NCBI GenBank assembly: GCA_937995835.1
Contig: CALKIV010000104.1
Location: 1-64,000 of the forward strand
Length of the DNA: 64,000 nucleotides
Reading direction: 5' to 3'
Source of the DNA: an uncultured Dysgonomonas sp.
GTDB lineage: Bacteria > Bacteroidota > Bacteroidia > Bacteroidales > Dysgonomonadaceae
In this document: positions 17,408 to 26,603 of the stretch, in pieces
Numbering within the stretch: position 1 is the stretch's first letter
How the letters are laid out: every line of letters begins with the position of its first letter
Notes under the pieces: generated by a model
Told to the model about the DNA's origin: nothing
What the model saw: the letters and a program-made list of their open reading frames with translations, nothing else
The model's database searches: none
Position numbers and translations under genes: made by a program

Positions 17408-17431
17408 TCTGAAAAACAATTTTATAAAAAG

Positions 17432-17463
17432 AGTATCAATTGCCAGACAGTTGATACTTTTTA
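17432..17463 (+). terminator. intrinsic terminator after the BI-1-like gene
   Basis: An 11-bp stem with one G-U pair, arms 17432-17442 and 17448-17458, followed by a short T-run. Confidence 0.82.
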
Positions 17464-17486
17464 CATTTATATAAAAATAAGGAAAT

Positions 17487-18458
17487 ATGAAATATAATTA
17501 TTGTGGTAATAGTGGATTGCTCCTGCCTCAAATATCTTTGGGCATGTGGCAAAATTTTGGAGATGCAGATAATATTCAAGTAGCTAGAGAGATGATTCTC
17601 CATGCTTTTGAAAATGGTGTAACCCATTTCGATTTGGCAAATAATTATGGAATACCACGTGGAAGTGCCGAGAGCAACTTTGGCAGAATATTGAATAAAG
17701 AGCTGAAAGATCATCGTGACGAACTGATCATTACCTCCAAGGCAGGACATCTGATGTGGGATGGACCCTATGGCGACGGTAGTTCGAGAAAATATATTAT
17801 GGCGAGTATCAATCAGAGTTTGAAGCGTACAGGTCTTGAATATTTTGATGTTTTTTATTCTCATCGTTACAATCCTGAAACGCCTTTGGAGGAGACAGCA
17901 CAAGCTCTGATAGACATTGTGAAGCAAGGTAAAGCACTTTATATTGGTCTATCTAAATATCCGGCAGACAAGGCAGAGCAAATGTACCGAATGATGGCAG
18001 AGCAACATGTGAAGTGTGTGGTTTATCAAGATCGATATAACATGATCAACCGAAAAGTGGAGAACGCACATGTGGCTCTCAATCAAAAAAGTGGAGTAGG
18101 GTTTGTTAGCTTCTCTCCCTTGGCGCAAGGTGTGCTGACGGATAGATATTTACATGGCATTCCCAAAGATTCTAGAGTGGGACGGGCAAGCAACTTTTTG
18201 ACAAAAGAAGACATTACTCCTAGTTTGATGGCGAGCATCGAAGAGTTGAATGTTATAGCTGTGCAACGTGGGCAAAGTTTGGCTCAGATGGCATTAGCTT
18301 GGCAGTTAAGTAAAGACTATGTAACCTCAGTGATTATAGGAGCAAGCTCTGTGAGGCAATTGCAAGATAATCTGGATAGCATCCACAACACGTCCTTTGC
18401 AGAAGAGGAGGCACTACAAATAGATCAAATATTGGACAAACATCTCATTAGGGAGTAA
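17487..18458 (+). CDS. aldo/keto reductase, YghZ/Gpr type
   Basis: NADPH-dependent (beta/alpha)8 oxidoreductase. The 323-aa protein has the AKR catalytic tetrad: Asp and Tyr in THFDLANNYG (about residues 46-55), Lys in LIITSKAGHLMWDGPYGDGSSRKY near residue 81, and His in VFYSHRYNPETPLEET near residue 116. The C-terminal cofactor site includes VIIGASSVRQLQDNL. The extended insertion after the Lys (DGPYGDGSSRKYI) is characteristic of the YghZ subgroup, which reduces L-glyceraldehyde 3-phosphate and methylglyoxal. A methylglyoxal synthase gene occurs 25 kb away, but a direct link is only suggestive. The next gene is convergent, with a 10-base gap. Confidence 0.9.
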   Translation: MKYNYCGNSGLLLPQISLGMWQNFGDADNIQVAREMILHAFENGVTHFDLANNYGIPRGSAESNFGRILNKELKDHRDELIITSKAGHLMWDGPYGDGSSRKYIMASINQSLKRTGLEYFDVFYSHRYNPETPLEETAQALIDIVKQGKALYIGLSKYPADKAEQMYRMMAEQHVKCVVYQDRYNMINRKVENAHVALNQKSGVGFVSFSPLAQGVLTDRYLHGIPKDSRVGRASNFLTKEDITPSLMASIEELNVIAVQRGQSLAQMALAWQLSKDYVTSVIIGASSVRQLQDNLDSIHNTSFAEEEALQIDQILDKHLIRE

Positions 18459-18468
18459 AGAGAGGGGT

Positions 18469-18885
18469 TTATTTAGCCACTTTCAAAACCGTGACCTTTA
18501 TGTTCTCGATGTAGTCATCTGAAGTTTGCACAAACGTTTTGAAGTGTTGCGATTCATTGTGAGCATCTATGGCTGCCTGATCTTGCCATATTTCAAGCAT
18601 CACAAATTTGGTATCTGTGGAGTCGGCTGTATCTTTATGTAAATCGTAATAGATGCATCCTTCTTCTGCCTGACTGCCAGCAATAACCTTCTCGAAAACG
18701 GGGTTCATTGATTCTAGTGCATTGGGCTTTAGTGTTATTTCGGCAACCACCTTCATCTGAGCTTCTGTGTTGGCAAAGGGTTGAACCGTAGCACGATCAT
18801 TGTTGATGTCTTTGCTTGGTTTGTTGCAAGCAGAGAAAGCTAAAACAGAGGTCAGAGAAATGAGGATAAATAATCTTTTGTTCAT
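18469..18885 (-). CDS. antibiotic-biosynthesis-monooxygenase-domain lipoprotein
   Basis: A 138-aa protein with a lipoprotein signal peptide (LTSVLAFSAC-NKPSKD) followed by one ABM ferredoxin-like domain: MKVVAEITLKPNALESMNPVF, EEGCIYYDLHKDTADSTDT, FVMLEIWQDQAAIDAHNES and HFKTFV. These are the standard elements of YgiN-like quinol monooxygenases and heme-degradation relatives, which act without a prosthetic group. The lipid anchor puts it in the envelope, which is unusual for this normally cytosolic fold. The substrate is unknown. It converges on the aldo/keto reductase gene. Confidence 0.87.
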   Translation of the reverse strand: MNKRLFILISLTSVLAFSACNKPSKDINNDRATVQPFANTEAQMKVVAEITLKPNALESMNPVFEKVIAGSQAEEGCIYYDLHKDTADSTDTKFVMLEIWQDQAAIDAHNESQHFKTFVQTSDDYIENIKVTVLKVAK

Positions 18886-18907
18886 CTTTATACAATTTTT
18901 GTTGCTA

Positions 18908-18915
18908 CAAATATA
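18908..18915 (-). promoter_or_regulatory. -7 box for the ABM lipoprotein gene
   Basis: Minus-strand TATATTTG (plus CAAATATA), 23 bases upstream of the start at 18885. No clear -33 element. Confidence 0.5.
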
Positions 18916-19099
18916 GCAATTTTACACTAATGTTAAATATACATTTATTTTTGTTTATCATCTGTAAAATGATTTTATTTGCATAGTGGCGTGTATATCA
19001 TGATAGATAATACCCCTCTGATTTTAATTTATCAATTTAAAAAAACAAAAAGCCTATTGAACTGACATTACTCTTTTGAAACATAAAATATAAGAGAGA

Positions 19100-19696
19100 A
19101 TGGAGAAATCATTGAACCCAATGACTGACGACGAGTTGGTCAATGTGTATTATCATGGGGGAAATAATGTGGCTTTTGATATATTACTACAGCGCCATCA
19201 GCAAAATGTTTACAATTATATCTTCTTCAAGGTAAGAAACGAACACCTGACAGAAGACATATTTCAGGAAACATTCATTAAAGCAATCACATGCATACAG
19301 CGAGGGGCATACACTCCTAGCGGGCGATTCGGAGGATGGATTTCGCGCATAGCACACAATTTAATTATAGATCATTACAGACAATTGAAGGCTGAGAACA
19401 CCATCTCTAACGATGATGCTCAGGTGGATCTGTTGAATGATAAGTCTCTTTGCGAACGAACCATCGAAGATAGTTTGATAGAGCTTCAAATAACTTCGGA
19501 TGTCAGAAAATTGATCGATCACCTACCTGATGTACAAAAAGAGGTGTTGGTGATGCGTTATTATAAAGATTTGAGTTTTAAAGAAATAGCAGAGTTGACT
19601 GATGTTAGCATCAATACGGCTCTTGGACGTATGCGTTATGCGATTATCAATATGCGACGCATAGCAGAAGAAAATAATGTTACGCTGACGATGTAG
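19100..19696 (+). CDS. RNA polymerase sigma-70 family (ECF-like) sigma factor
   Basis: A 198-aa alternative sigma factor with region 2 (AFDILLQRHQQNVYNYIFFKV; DIFQETFIKAI, about residues 27-74; GRFGGWISRIAHNLIIDHYRQ, about 76-97) and region 4 (LPDVQKEVLVMRYYKDLSFKEIAELTDVSINTALGRMRYAI, about 146-185), whose helix-turn-helix would read the -35/-33 element. The linker lacks regions 1.1 and 3, as in group 4 sigmas. No anti-sigma factor gene is adjacent, unlike the polysaccharide-utilisation ECF systems of this phylum, so it may be free-standing. A 60-nt hairpin lies 48 bases after the stop. Confidence 0.92.
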   Translation: MEKSLNPMTDDELVNVYYHGGNNVAFDILLQRHQQNVYNYIFFKVRNEHLTEDIFQETFIKAITCIQRGAYTPSGRFGGWISRIAHNLIIDHYRQLKAENTISNDDAQVDLLNDKSLCERTIEDSLIELQITSDVRKLIDHLPDVQKEVLVMRYYKDLSFKEIAELTDVSINTALGRMRYAIINMRRIAEENNVTLTM

Positions 19697-19743
19697 CAAA
19701 TCCTGAGAGGGATAAAGTTTTTTTAATTAAACACAACCCAGCA

Positions 19744-19803
19744 AGGAGGGTGAGATAGGTTTTAGGTTTTCTCCAACAAAACTAGAGCCTGTCTTATCCT
19801 CTT
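19744..19803 (+). terminator. long near-perfect 60-nt hairpin, candidate terminator
   Basis: 5' arm 19744-19770 pairs with 3' arm 19778-19803 over 26 bp, with one bulged G at 19766, several G-U pairs and a 7-nt loop CTCCAAC. The sequence after it (GTTATTTTCC) is only moderately T-rich. It may end the sigma-factor transcript or act as a stable RNA element. It is far longer than other terminators in the window. Confidence 0.55.
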
Positions 19804-19970
19804 GTTATTTTCCACCTTTTCTGATCACTTAAAAGGCTTATTGTAACAAATTAAGCATCTATAACATTATTATATTATGGAATCTGTGTACATTTAAAGT
19901 CTATTAAACACAAAAAACAAAAACATGGTGCAGTCTCGAATAAAGCTCCATAACGTATAAAATATAGAGT

Positions 19971-22900
19971 ATGAAGATAAAACTATTATTAATCGTAACA
20001 ACATTGCTAATATCTACGAGTATGTTTTCGCAGAATAAACGAAACACGTATCCACAAGAATGGAAAAAGGTAGAGGACTTTGACAATAAGTCACTCCCCA
20101 AGTCGGCAATAAAGGAGGCTGAAGCTATCTTGCAGAAAGCCATTGATGAAAAAAATACGCCTCAGATCATGAAGGTGTATGTGTATCTGAATAAGTTGAA
20201 TGCTCAGATAGATGACAGAACAGCTTTAGACTATTTTTCTAAGCTGGAAGCTTTATTGAACACAACCGAATCGGTAGCAGATAAAGCACTGTTGCATTCA
20301 AGTTTGGCGATTGCTTATCGCATCCATTATCAAGATGATGCATGGAATATCAAGCGCAAAACTGATCTGGCTGATGATATTATCCCAGAGGATATGAAAG
20401 AGTGGACAAAAAGCACTTTTGCAAATAAGATTTATAATCATCTAGAGGCTGCCATCAAGGACAAAGAAGCTTTGCTGAAAGAGAACACAAAATCTTATGA
20501 CGATATCATAGAGTTAGGAGAAGATAGCCGAAATTATAGACCTACGCTCTACGACTTTTTGATGTATGAAAATCTGGTGATAGCCAAGCAATTGAAAGAG
20601 ATGGAGAGCTCAGACCTAGCGTCTGCAGGTTTTACACTAGAACAATTGACTTTGCCCGCTAAAGACTTTGTACGACTATCGTTTGCTGCTAAAAAATCAG
20701 ATCTGATTTTTGTGTATTATCAACAATACTTGGCGAATCTGTTGAAAAGAAATATGACTAGTAGCGTGATTTTGCTAGAGCTAGATAAGTTGAGATATCT
20801 AAAAGATGAATATCGCGAACTTTCTTCTGAGGATGTAGTCAAGACATTAAAAGCTTTGGAAGAAATCTATCGTGCAGATGAAACCACTGTGGAGATTATT
20901 GATTATCTGGTGGATGAAATCAGAGTAGAAAACCAGAGATTTATTCCACCTTCTGTATACACATTCGAAGATGATGGGCTGAAAGAGGAACAGAGAAAAG
21001 TAGCTAAAACAAAGAGTGAGTGGCTGAAAAAAGGAATTGCCACTTATCCTAAATATCGCCGAATAGGCATTCTGAAAAACAAATTGGCAGAATTGGAGAG
21101 CCCTATGTTGGAGCTGACTGGCGAAACTGTTTATCATTCTTCTGACTCCATCAAGCTGAAAGTGTCGCATAAGAATAATCAATCGTTGAAAAGAGCTCCT
21201 ACTCTTAACCTATATCGATTGGATGGAAAGACTGAAAAGATGATCAAGGCTATCCCTGTCAAGTATACATCTAAAGACATATTCTATGCTGATGAGGTTG
21301 AACTTAGTCTTGGTGTTTTGCCATATGGTAAATATATTGTTAGAGGAAGTCTAGAAAACAAGAAAAATGAGTATGCTAAATTGGAATTTGTGGTTTCGGA
21401 CTTGATGACCTACTTTAATTTCAATCCTGCACAAAATTATGATGTTTTTGTAGTCGATCGACAAAATGGAAAACCTGTACAGGGAGCTACCGTGCGTGCA
21501 GAGCTAAAAGATAAGGACGGTAAAAAAAGGATAGTAACACTGACCACGGACGAAAAAGGCTATTGTGTTATAGAAGATACTTCCACATCTGAATCTTACT
21601 ATTACAATAGAGGTAGTTATACAGTCTCCAAAGGGGATGACAATGCTCTGAGAGAGCAGGTGTTAAGAGGAAACTATTATGGCAGCAGATCTGTTGAGGA
21701 TGAGGATAAGTTGCAATCAGTGTTGAGTTTGTTTGCAGATCGTAGTATCTATCGTCCGGGGCAGATTGTTTATTTTAAAGGAATTTTTATTGACGAAAAA
21801 TCTAAACCGATTATCAATCAAAAAAGCACGATAACATTGTTTAGTGCCAACGGTGATAAGCTTGAAGAGAAAGAGATGTTGACGAATGAGTTTGGGTCAT
21901 TCGCTGATAGTTTTATTCTGCCTCAAAACACGTTGCCGGGTTCGTATTGGCTAGAATCGAACTATGGAGGAAGACACTTTTTTATGGTGGAAGAATACAA
22001 ACGTCCAACTTTTGAAGTGAAGTTTGATACGCTGAAAAGCACTTATTCTTTAGGAGATAAGGTCCTTGTCAGGGGAAATGTGAAATCATATACAGGCATT
22101 TCGTTGCAAGATGCTGATGTTAAATTTAATATTACTCGTAGCCAATTTATGCCTTGGCGATGGGGAGGGGGCAATGCTTCTCATTTTCAGGATGGTGTTG
22201 TAAAAACAGCAGAAGATGGTTCGTTCGAGATAGAATTTACACCCCAAGCCAGCGATGTCCGTACTTGGTATGGGGGCAAATTATACACCTTCAATATATC
22301 GGTGGCGGTGACCGATCTGAATGGAGAAACTCAATCAGGAGAATTAGCTGTCAACGTTGGCGATATTTCTATGACTTGGCAAGTGAATGTACCTGCACAA
22401 ATTGAAAAAGGTAAAGACTTCCACATTAATATTGGAGCAAAAAACCTGAACAATGTAGCCATCGATGCAAAAGGAACGTATGCGATCTATACTGTGGATG
22501 GAAACGATTCTATTGATGTTAAGTTGGCAGAAGGTACATTTGTTACAGGCAAGCAAGAAGAGTTGGCAAGAAAAATCAAAGCATTGGCTTCGGGCAAAAT
22601 GCGTCTGATGATTTCGGGCAAAGATGACAAAAACAGAGAGGTGAAAGAGAAAGCAGATTTTGTACTGTTCTCTTACGACGACAAGCGTCCTCCTTATGAA
22701 ATCAGCAAGTGGGTGGTGCCCAGAGCGCTCAAGTTTGAGGGAGATAAACCTGCAGAAATTCTTTTTGGAACCAGCAACCGAGATTCATATATTCTCTATC
22801 GTCTTTATAATGATACTAAGGTATTTGAATGTCGATTTATAAGATTGGACAATGAGAATCATAAGTTTGTTATTCCATATCGTGCTGAGTTTGGCGATGG

Positions 22901-25865
22901 AGTATATGTCTCTTTTACTTTAGTGAAAAATGGAGTTTTGGACGAAACAAGCTATCTGCTGGAGAAGGTAGAGGAAATAGAAAAGAAAGATGGCGCACTC
23001 AATGTCAAGATCAGTGTTTTCAGAGACAAACTTCGTCCGGGTGATGCTGCATCGTGGACTTTGAATGTTGCTGATGCTGATGGAAAACCAATATCGGCTG
23101 AAATATTAGCTTCTATGTACGATATTTCGCTAGATCAGATTTATCCATTTAGTCGATGGATGATGAATAGACCGTATTCTTATAAAAATTTTCCATCAAC
23201 AAGAAACCTACAAAGTGCTTACTCTAGTTTAGATCACTATTCGGTGGAACTTGGATATAAGCCTCTTTTGGCAATTCTTAAGCCATGGAATTTTGATACA
23301 TACAAATATTTTCTGAGTCAGTTTGAAGAACAATTCCTCTTATATGAATCTGCACCTGCTCCTATGATGAGATTTGCAAAAAGTACAGCTTCATTGGACG
23401 GAGTAGTTTCTATTGCGGATGTTGTTAGTGAAGATGATATGCAGGGAATAGATATTGCAGAACTGGCAGATACTAAAGAGCTCGCGAAGCCTACTCCAGA
23501 AGCTATGGGAGGAAGTGCAGAAAACACTTCGCCAGCCTTGGAGATTCGTAAAAACTTTAATGAAACTGCATTCTTCTATCCTCAACTCAAAACAGACAAA
23601 GAGGGCATTGCCTCAGTATCGTTCACCGTTCCTGAGCAAACCACTACTTGGCGATTCAGAGCCTTTGCTCACGACAAAGAAGGTCAGGTGGGTATGCTAG
23701 AAAAAATGGTGGTTACTAGCAAGGAATTGCAAATCACACCGAATATGCCACGTTTTATCCGTCAAGGAGATGTGACAAGTATTTCTACAAAAATTTCTAA
23801 TCTGTCGGAAGGAGCGTTAAGTGGTGAGGTGTCGATCGAATTTTTCAATGTTATTGACGAAAAAATAATTAAGCTGAAAGTGAAAGATGCCAAACAAAAA
23901 TTCTCGTTGGCAGAAGGAGCTTCCAGTGCTGCATCTTGGACTTTCGACGTACCTAGTGACATGGATATGTTAGGGGTGAGAATTGTGGCTCAGTCTGCTA
24001 CGTTTAGCGATGGAGAACAACATGCTCTGGTGGTGCTTCCTAACCGTATGTTGGTGACCGAAACTATGCCTGTGGATGTTACTAAGGTGGGTGAACAGAC
24101 CTTCACGATGGACAAGTTGGTGAATAATAAATCTAAAACGTTGGACAATTATAAACTGACTTTCGAATTTGCTTCCAACCCTGCTTGGTATGCTGTTCAG
24201 GCTTTGCCGACATTGAGCAATCCGACAAATGAGAATGCTTTGAACTGGTTTGCTAGTTACTATGTCAACAGTTTTGGAGCGTCCTTGATGAAGCAATATC
24301 CGAAGGTGAAAAATGTGATCAACGCTTGGCTAGCACAAGGAGGTACAAAAGAGACATTGGTTTCTAAATTGAGCAAGAATGAAGAGCTGAAAACTATTCT
24401 TTTGGAAGAGACACCTTGGGTGATGGATGCTAAAAAAGAGACTGAACAAATGCAACGCTTATCGTTGTTGTTCGATTTGAATAATACGAATCAACAAACA
24501 TCTGTAGCCTTGGCGAAGTTGAAAGACTTGCAGACTCCGGATGGCGGATGGTCTTGGTATAAGGGATTGTATTCTAGCCGAAGCATCACTCAATATGTGT
24601 TATTTGGTTTTGCCAATCTGCAACATGTAGCTATGGTGGAACATCCGGAGCAAGTGAAATATATGCAAATGGATGCTTTGAAATATGTCGATAAGATGAT
24701 TGCTGAAGACTTTAGTAATCTCAAAAAATATGATAAAAACTGGAAAGACAGTAAGAGCATAAGCACCATGCAATTAGAATATCTGTATGTCAGAGCTATG
24801 TATCGCGATATCCCAATCAGTAAGGAAGCTCGTGAGGCAGAACGTTTCTACACGGAGGTGGTAAGCAAAAATTGGACAAACCTGAATCTTTATGAGAAAA
24901 GTCTATTGGCTGTTCTTGGTAAACAATCAGGAAATAAGATGTTGGCTGACAAGATTACCCAATCTATCAGAGAGCATGCAACGACCAATGACGAGATGGG
25001 AATGTATTGGGCAAACAACAAGAACCGAGTGTTTACCTCTATGTCTGCTGTCTGCTCGCACCTATTTATAATGGAAGCACTAAAAGAAAACGGTGCAAGC
25101 ATTGAAGAGCAAAATATGATGAAACGTTGGTTGGTGAAACAAAAACAAACAGCTGTTTGGGAAAGCACCAATGCTACGATTCATGCCATCGGAGTGCTAT
25201 TGGCAGATGGTAGCAACTGGTTTGAAGATGATTCGAATCCTGAAATAAAAGTAGGTAAGACCGTGCTGACACCAGCCAAGAGAGAATTGGCTACAGGCTA
25301 CTTTAAAAACTCTTGGACGGCATCAGAAATGAAACCCAATATGGGACATGTCACCATCACCAGCCAAGACAGTAAGCCTGCTTATGGAGCGCTATACTGG
25401 CAATATTATGAGGATCTGGATAAGATAGAAAAGCAAGATGGCGCCTTGAATATCAACAAAGAGTTGTATAAAGAACAAGTAAACGAGAAAGGCAAAGTAT
25501 TGGTTAAGATCACAGAAGAAGAGCCTCTGAAAGTAGGCGACAAAGTGGTGGTTCGTCTTGTGGTGCGTACCGACCGAGATATGGAATTTGTACAACTGAA
25601 AGACATGCGTGCAGCCTGTTTCGAGCCTGTAAGTTCTCGTTCGGGTGTCGTATGGCAAGATAAGGCTATCTATTATCAGGCAGTGAAGGATGCATCTACA
25701 AATTTCTATTTCGATGTAATGCCAAAAGGAACTTATGTGTTCGAATATCAAGTATATGTCAGCAGAGCAGGTGAATATAGCAATGGTATCACCAGTTTGC
25801 AATGTGCTTATGCTCCTGAGTTTACATCGCATACAGCAGGCATTAAAGTGACAGTGAAAGAATGA
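19971..25865 (+). CDS. alpha-2-macroglobulin-family (MG2/A2M) exported protein lacking the thioester
   Basis: A 1964-aa exported protein, the largest in the window. A signal peptide (LLLIVTTLLISTSMFSQ) is followed by a long helical N-terminal region. MG domains come next (QNYDVFVVDRQNGKPVQGATV near residue 490; ADRSIYRPGQIVYFKG near 590). The A2M domain (TAFFYPQLKTDKEGIASVSF and TTTWRFRAFAHDKEG, near 1200) leads to an alpha/alpha TED-like domain (QTPDGGWSWYKG near 1520) and a terminal receptor-like beta domain. Where protease-trapping homologues have the Cys-x-Glu-Gln thioester, this one reads LSNPTNENALNWF, so covalent trapping is not expected. The next gene overlaps by 4 bases and encodes an L,D-transpeptidase-like protein, so a periplasmic role linked to the wall is inferred. 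Confidence 0.88.
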   Translation: MKIKLLLIVTTLLISTSMFSQNKRNTYPQEWKKVEDFDNKSLPKSAIKEAEAILQKAIDEKNTPQIMKVYVYLNKLNAQIDDRTALDYFSKLEALLNTTESVADKALLHSSLAIAYRIHYQDDAWNIKRKTDLADDIIPEDMKEWTKSTFANKIYNHLEAAIKDKEALLKENTKSYDDIIELGEDSRNYRPTLYDFLMYENLVIAKQLKEMESSDLASAGFTLEQLTLPAKDFVRLSFAAKKSDLIFVYYQQYLANLLKRNMTSSVILLELDKLRYLKDEYRELSSEDVVKTLKALEEIYRADETTVEIIDYLVDEIRVENQRFIPPSVYTFEDDGLKEEQRKVAKTKSEWLKKGIATYPKYRRIGILKNKLAELESPMLELTGETVYHSSDSIKLKVSHKNNQSLKRAPTLNLYRLDGKTEKMIKAIPVKYTSKDIFYADEVELSLGVLPYGKYIVRGSLENKKNEYAKLEFVVSDLMTYFNFNPAQNYDVFVVDRQNGKPVQGATVRAELKDKDGKKRIVTLTTDEKGYCVIEDTSTSESYYYNRGSYTVSKGDDNALREQVLRGNYYGSRSVEDEDKLQSVLSLFADRSIYRPGQIVYFKGIFIDEKSKPIINQKSTITLFSANGDKLEEKEMLTNEFGSFADSFILPQNTLPGSYWLESNYGGRHFFMVEEYKRPTFEVKFDTLKSTYSLGDKVLVRGNVKSYTGISLQDADVKFNITRSQFMPWRWGGGNASHFQDGVVKTAEDGSFEIEFTPQASDVRTWYGGKLYTFNISVAVTDLNGETQSGELAVNVGDISMTWQVNVPAQIEKGKDFHINIGAKNLNNVAIDAKGTYAIYTVDGNDSIDVKLAEGTFVTGKQEELARKIKALASGKMRLMISGKDDKNREVKEKADFVLFSYDDKRPPYEISKWVVPRALKFEGDKPAEILFGTSNRDSYILYRLYNDTKVFECRFIRLDNENHKFVIPYRAEFGDGVYVSFTLVKNGVLDETSYLLEKVEEIEKKDGALNVKISVFRDKLRPGDAASWTLNVADADGKPISAEILASMYDISLDQIYPFSRWMMNRPYSYKNFPSTRNLQSAYSSLDHYSVELGYKPLLAILKPWNFDTYKYFLSQFEEQFLLYESAPAPMMRFAKSTASLDGVVSIADVVSEDDMQGIDIAELADTKELAKPTPEAMGGSAENTSPALEIRKNFNETAFFYPQLKTDKEGIASVSFTVPEQTTTWRFRAFAHDKEGQVGMLEKMVVTSKELQITPNMPRFIRQGDVTSISTKISNLSEGALSGEVSIEFFNVIDEKIIKLKVKDAKQKFSLAEGASSAASWTFDVPSDMDMLGVRIVAQSATFSDGEQHALVVLPNRMLVTETMPVDVTKVGEQTFTMDKLVNNKSKTLDNYKLTFEFASNPAWYAVQALPTLSNPTNENALNWFASYYVNSFGASLMKQYPKVKNVINAWLAQGGTKETLVSKLSKNEELKTILLEETPWVMDAKKETEQMQRLSLLFDLNNTNQQTSVALAKLKDLQTPDGGWSWYKGLYSSRSITQYVLFGFANLQHVAMVEHPEQVKYMQMDALKYVDKMIAEDFSNLKKYDKNWKDSKSISTMQLEYLYVRAMYRDIPISKEAREAERFYTEVVSKNWTNLNLYEKSLLAVLGKQSGNKMLADKITQSIREHATTNDEMGMYWANNKNRVFTSMSAVCSHLFIMEALKENGASIEEQNMMKRWLVKQKQTAVWESTNATIHAIGVLLADGSNWFEDDSNPEIKVGKTVLTPAKRELATGYFKNSWTASEMKPNMGHVTITSQDSKPAYGALYWQYYEDLDKIEKQDGALNINKELYKEQVNEKGKVLVKITEEEPLKVGDKVVVRLVVRTDRDMEFVQLKDMRAACFEPVSSRSGVVWQDKAIYYQAVKDASTNFYFDVMPKGTYVFEYQVYVSRAGEYSNGITSLQCAYAPEFTSHTAGIKVTVKE

Positions 25866-26548
25866 AACACAGTATAATTGCCACCATTGTTCTCTTCATC
25901 ATCTTGATAGGTGCATTTATTTATGGAGGACGCCTAACGAGTGTGACTAACGACCTAAAAGAGAAAGCAATGTTGGAAGAAGTTCGCAAACAAGAAGAAA
26001 AAGAGGCTCAGGCTTTAGCTTTCAGACAACGTCTGAAGGCTAAAGCCGACTCGGCTTATGCTTTTGCTCAAGAGAACGATTTGGATCTGAAGCATGCCTT
26101 CTTAGTAGATTTCAGTTTGCATTCGGGCAAGGACAGGTTTTTTGTTTGGGATTTTGAGGCCGATACAGTTGCCTTTGCTAGTTTGTGTGCACATGGAGTG
26201 GGCAAGGGGAGCAACAGAAGCTCCTATACTGACATTAAATTTAGTAATGTAGAGAATAGTTATACCTCTTCTTTAGGGAAATATAAGACGGGTATTCGTT
26301 CTTACAGTCAATGGGGCATCAATGTGCATTACAAACTGCATGGTTTGGAAAAAACAAACGATAATGCCTTTAAACGCATTGTGGTTTTGCACTCTTATGG
26401 GCTTGTGCCACAGTCGGAAATCTATCCCGCACATTTGCCTTTAGGCTATAGCCAAGGCTGTCCGGTGATCAACGATGAGGTGATGAGGCAAGTGGATGCA
26501 TTGATGAAACAGAAGGATAAAGACTTAGTGCTATGGATTTATAACTAA
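25862..26548 (+). CDS. YkuD-like murein L,D-transpeptidase catalytic domain protein
   Basis: A 228-aa membrane-anchored periplasmic protein. It has one N-terminal helix (IIATIVLFIILIGAFIYGG), a charged coiled-coil-like stretch rich in Glu/Lys (about residues 30-65), then the catalytic domain. The domain holds LVDFSLHSGKDRFFVWDFE, CAHGVGKGSNR, GKYKTGIRSYSQWG, RIVVLHSYG (His) and LGYSQGCPVIN, where Cys near residue 199 is the nucleophile. This is the murein L,D-transpeptidase family related to YkuD. ATGA overlap with the macroglobulin-like gene implies translational coupling, so the two products probably act together in the periplasm. Confidence 0.88.
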   Translation: MKHSIIATIVLFIILIGAFIYGGRLTSVTNDLKEKAMLEEVRKQEEKEAQALAFRQRLKAKADSAYAFAQENDLDLKHAFLVDFSLHSGKDRFFVWDFEADTVAFASLCAHGVGKGSNRSSYTDIKFSNVENSYTSSLGKYKTGIRSYSQWGINVHYKLHGLEKTNDNAFKRIVVLHSYGLVPQSEIYPAHLPLGYSQGCPVINDEVMRQVDALMKQKDKDLVLWIYN

Positions 26549-26570
26549 AGCAGATTAGACCAATAAGGCA

Positions 26571-26603
26571 GAAGCCCTTGAAAAATTACTTTTCAGGGGC
26601 TTC
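26571..26603. terminator. terminator between convergent genes
   Basis: A 14-bp stem with one G-U pair, arms 26571-26584 and 26590-26603, loop ATTAC. It overlaps the last codons of the minus-strand lipoprotein gene, so it mainly serves the plus-strand L,D-transpeptidase gene. Confidence 0.7.
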
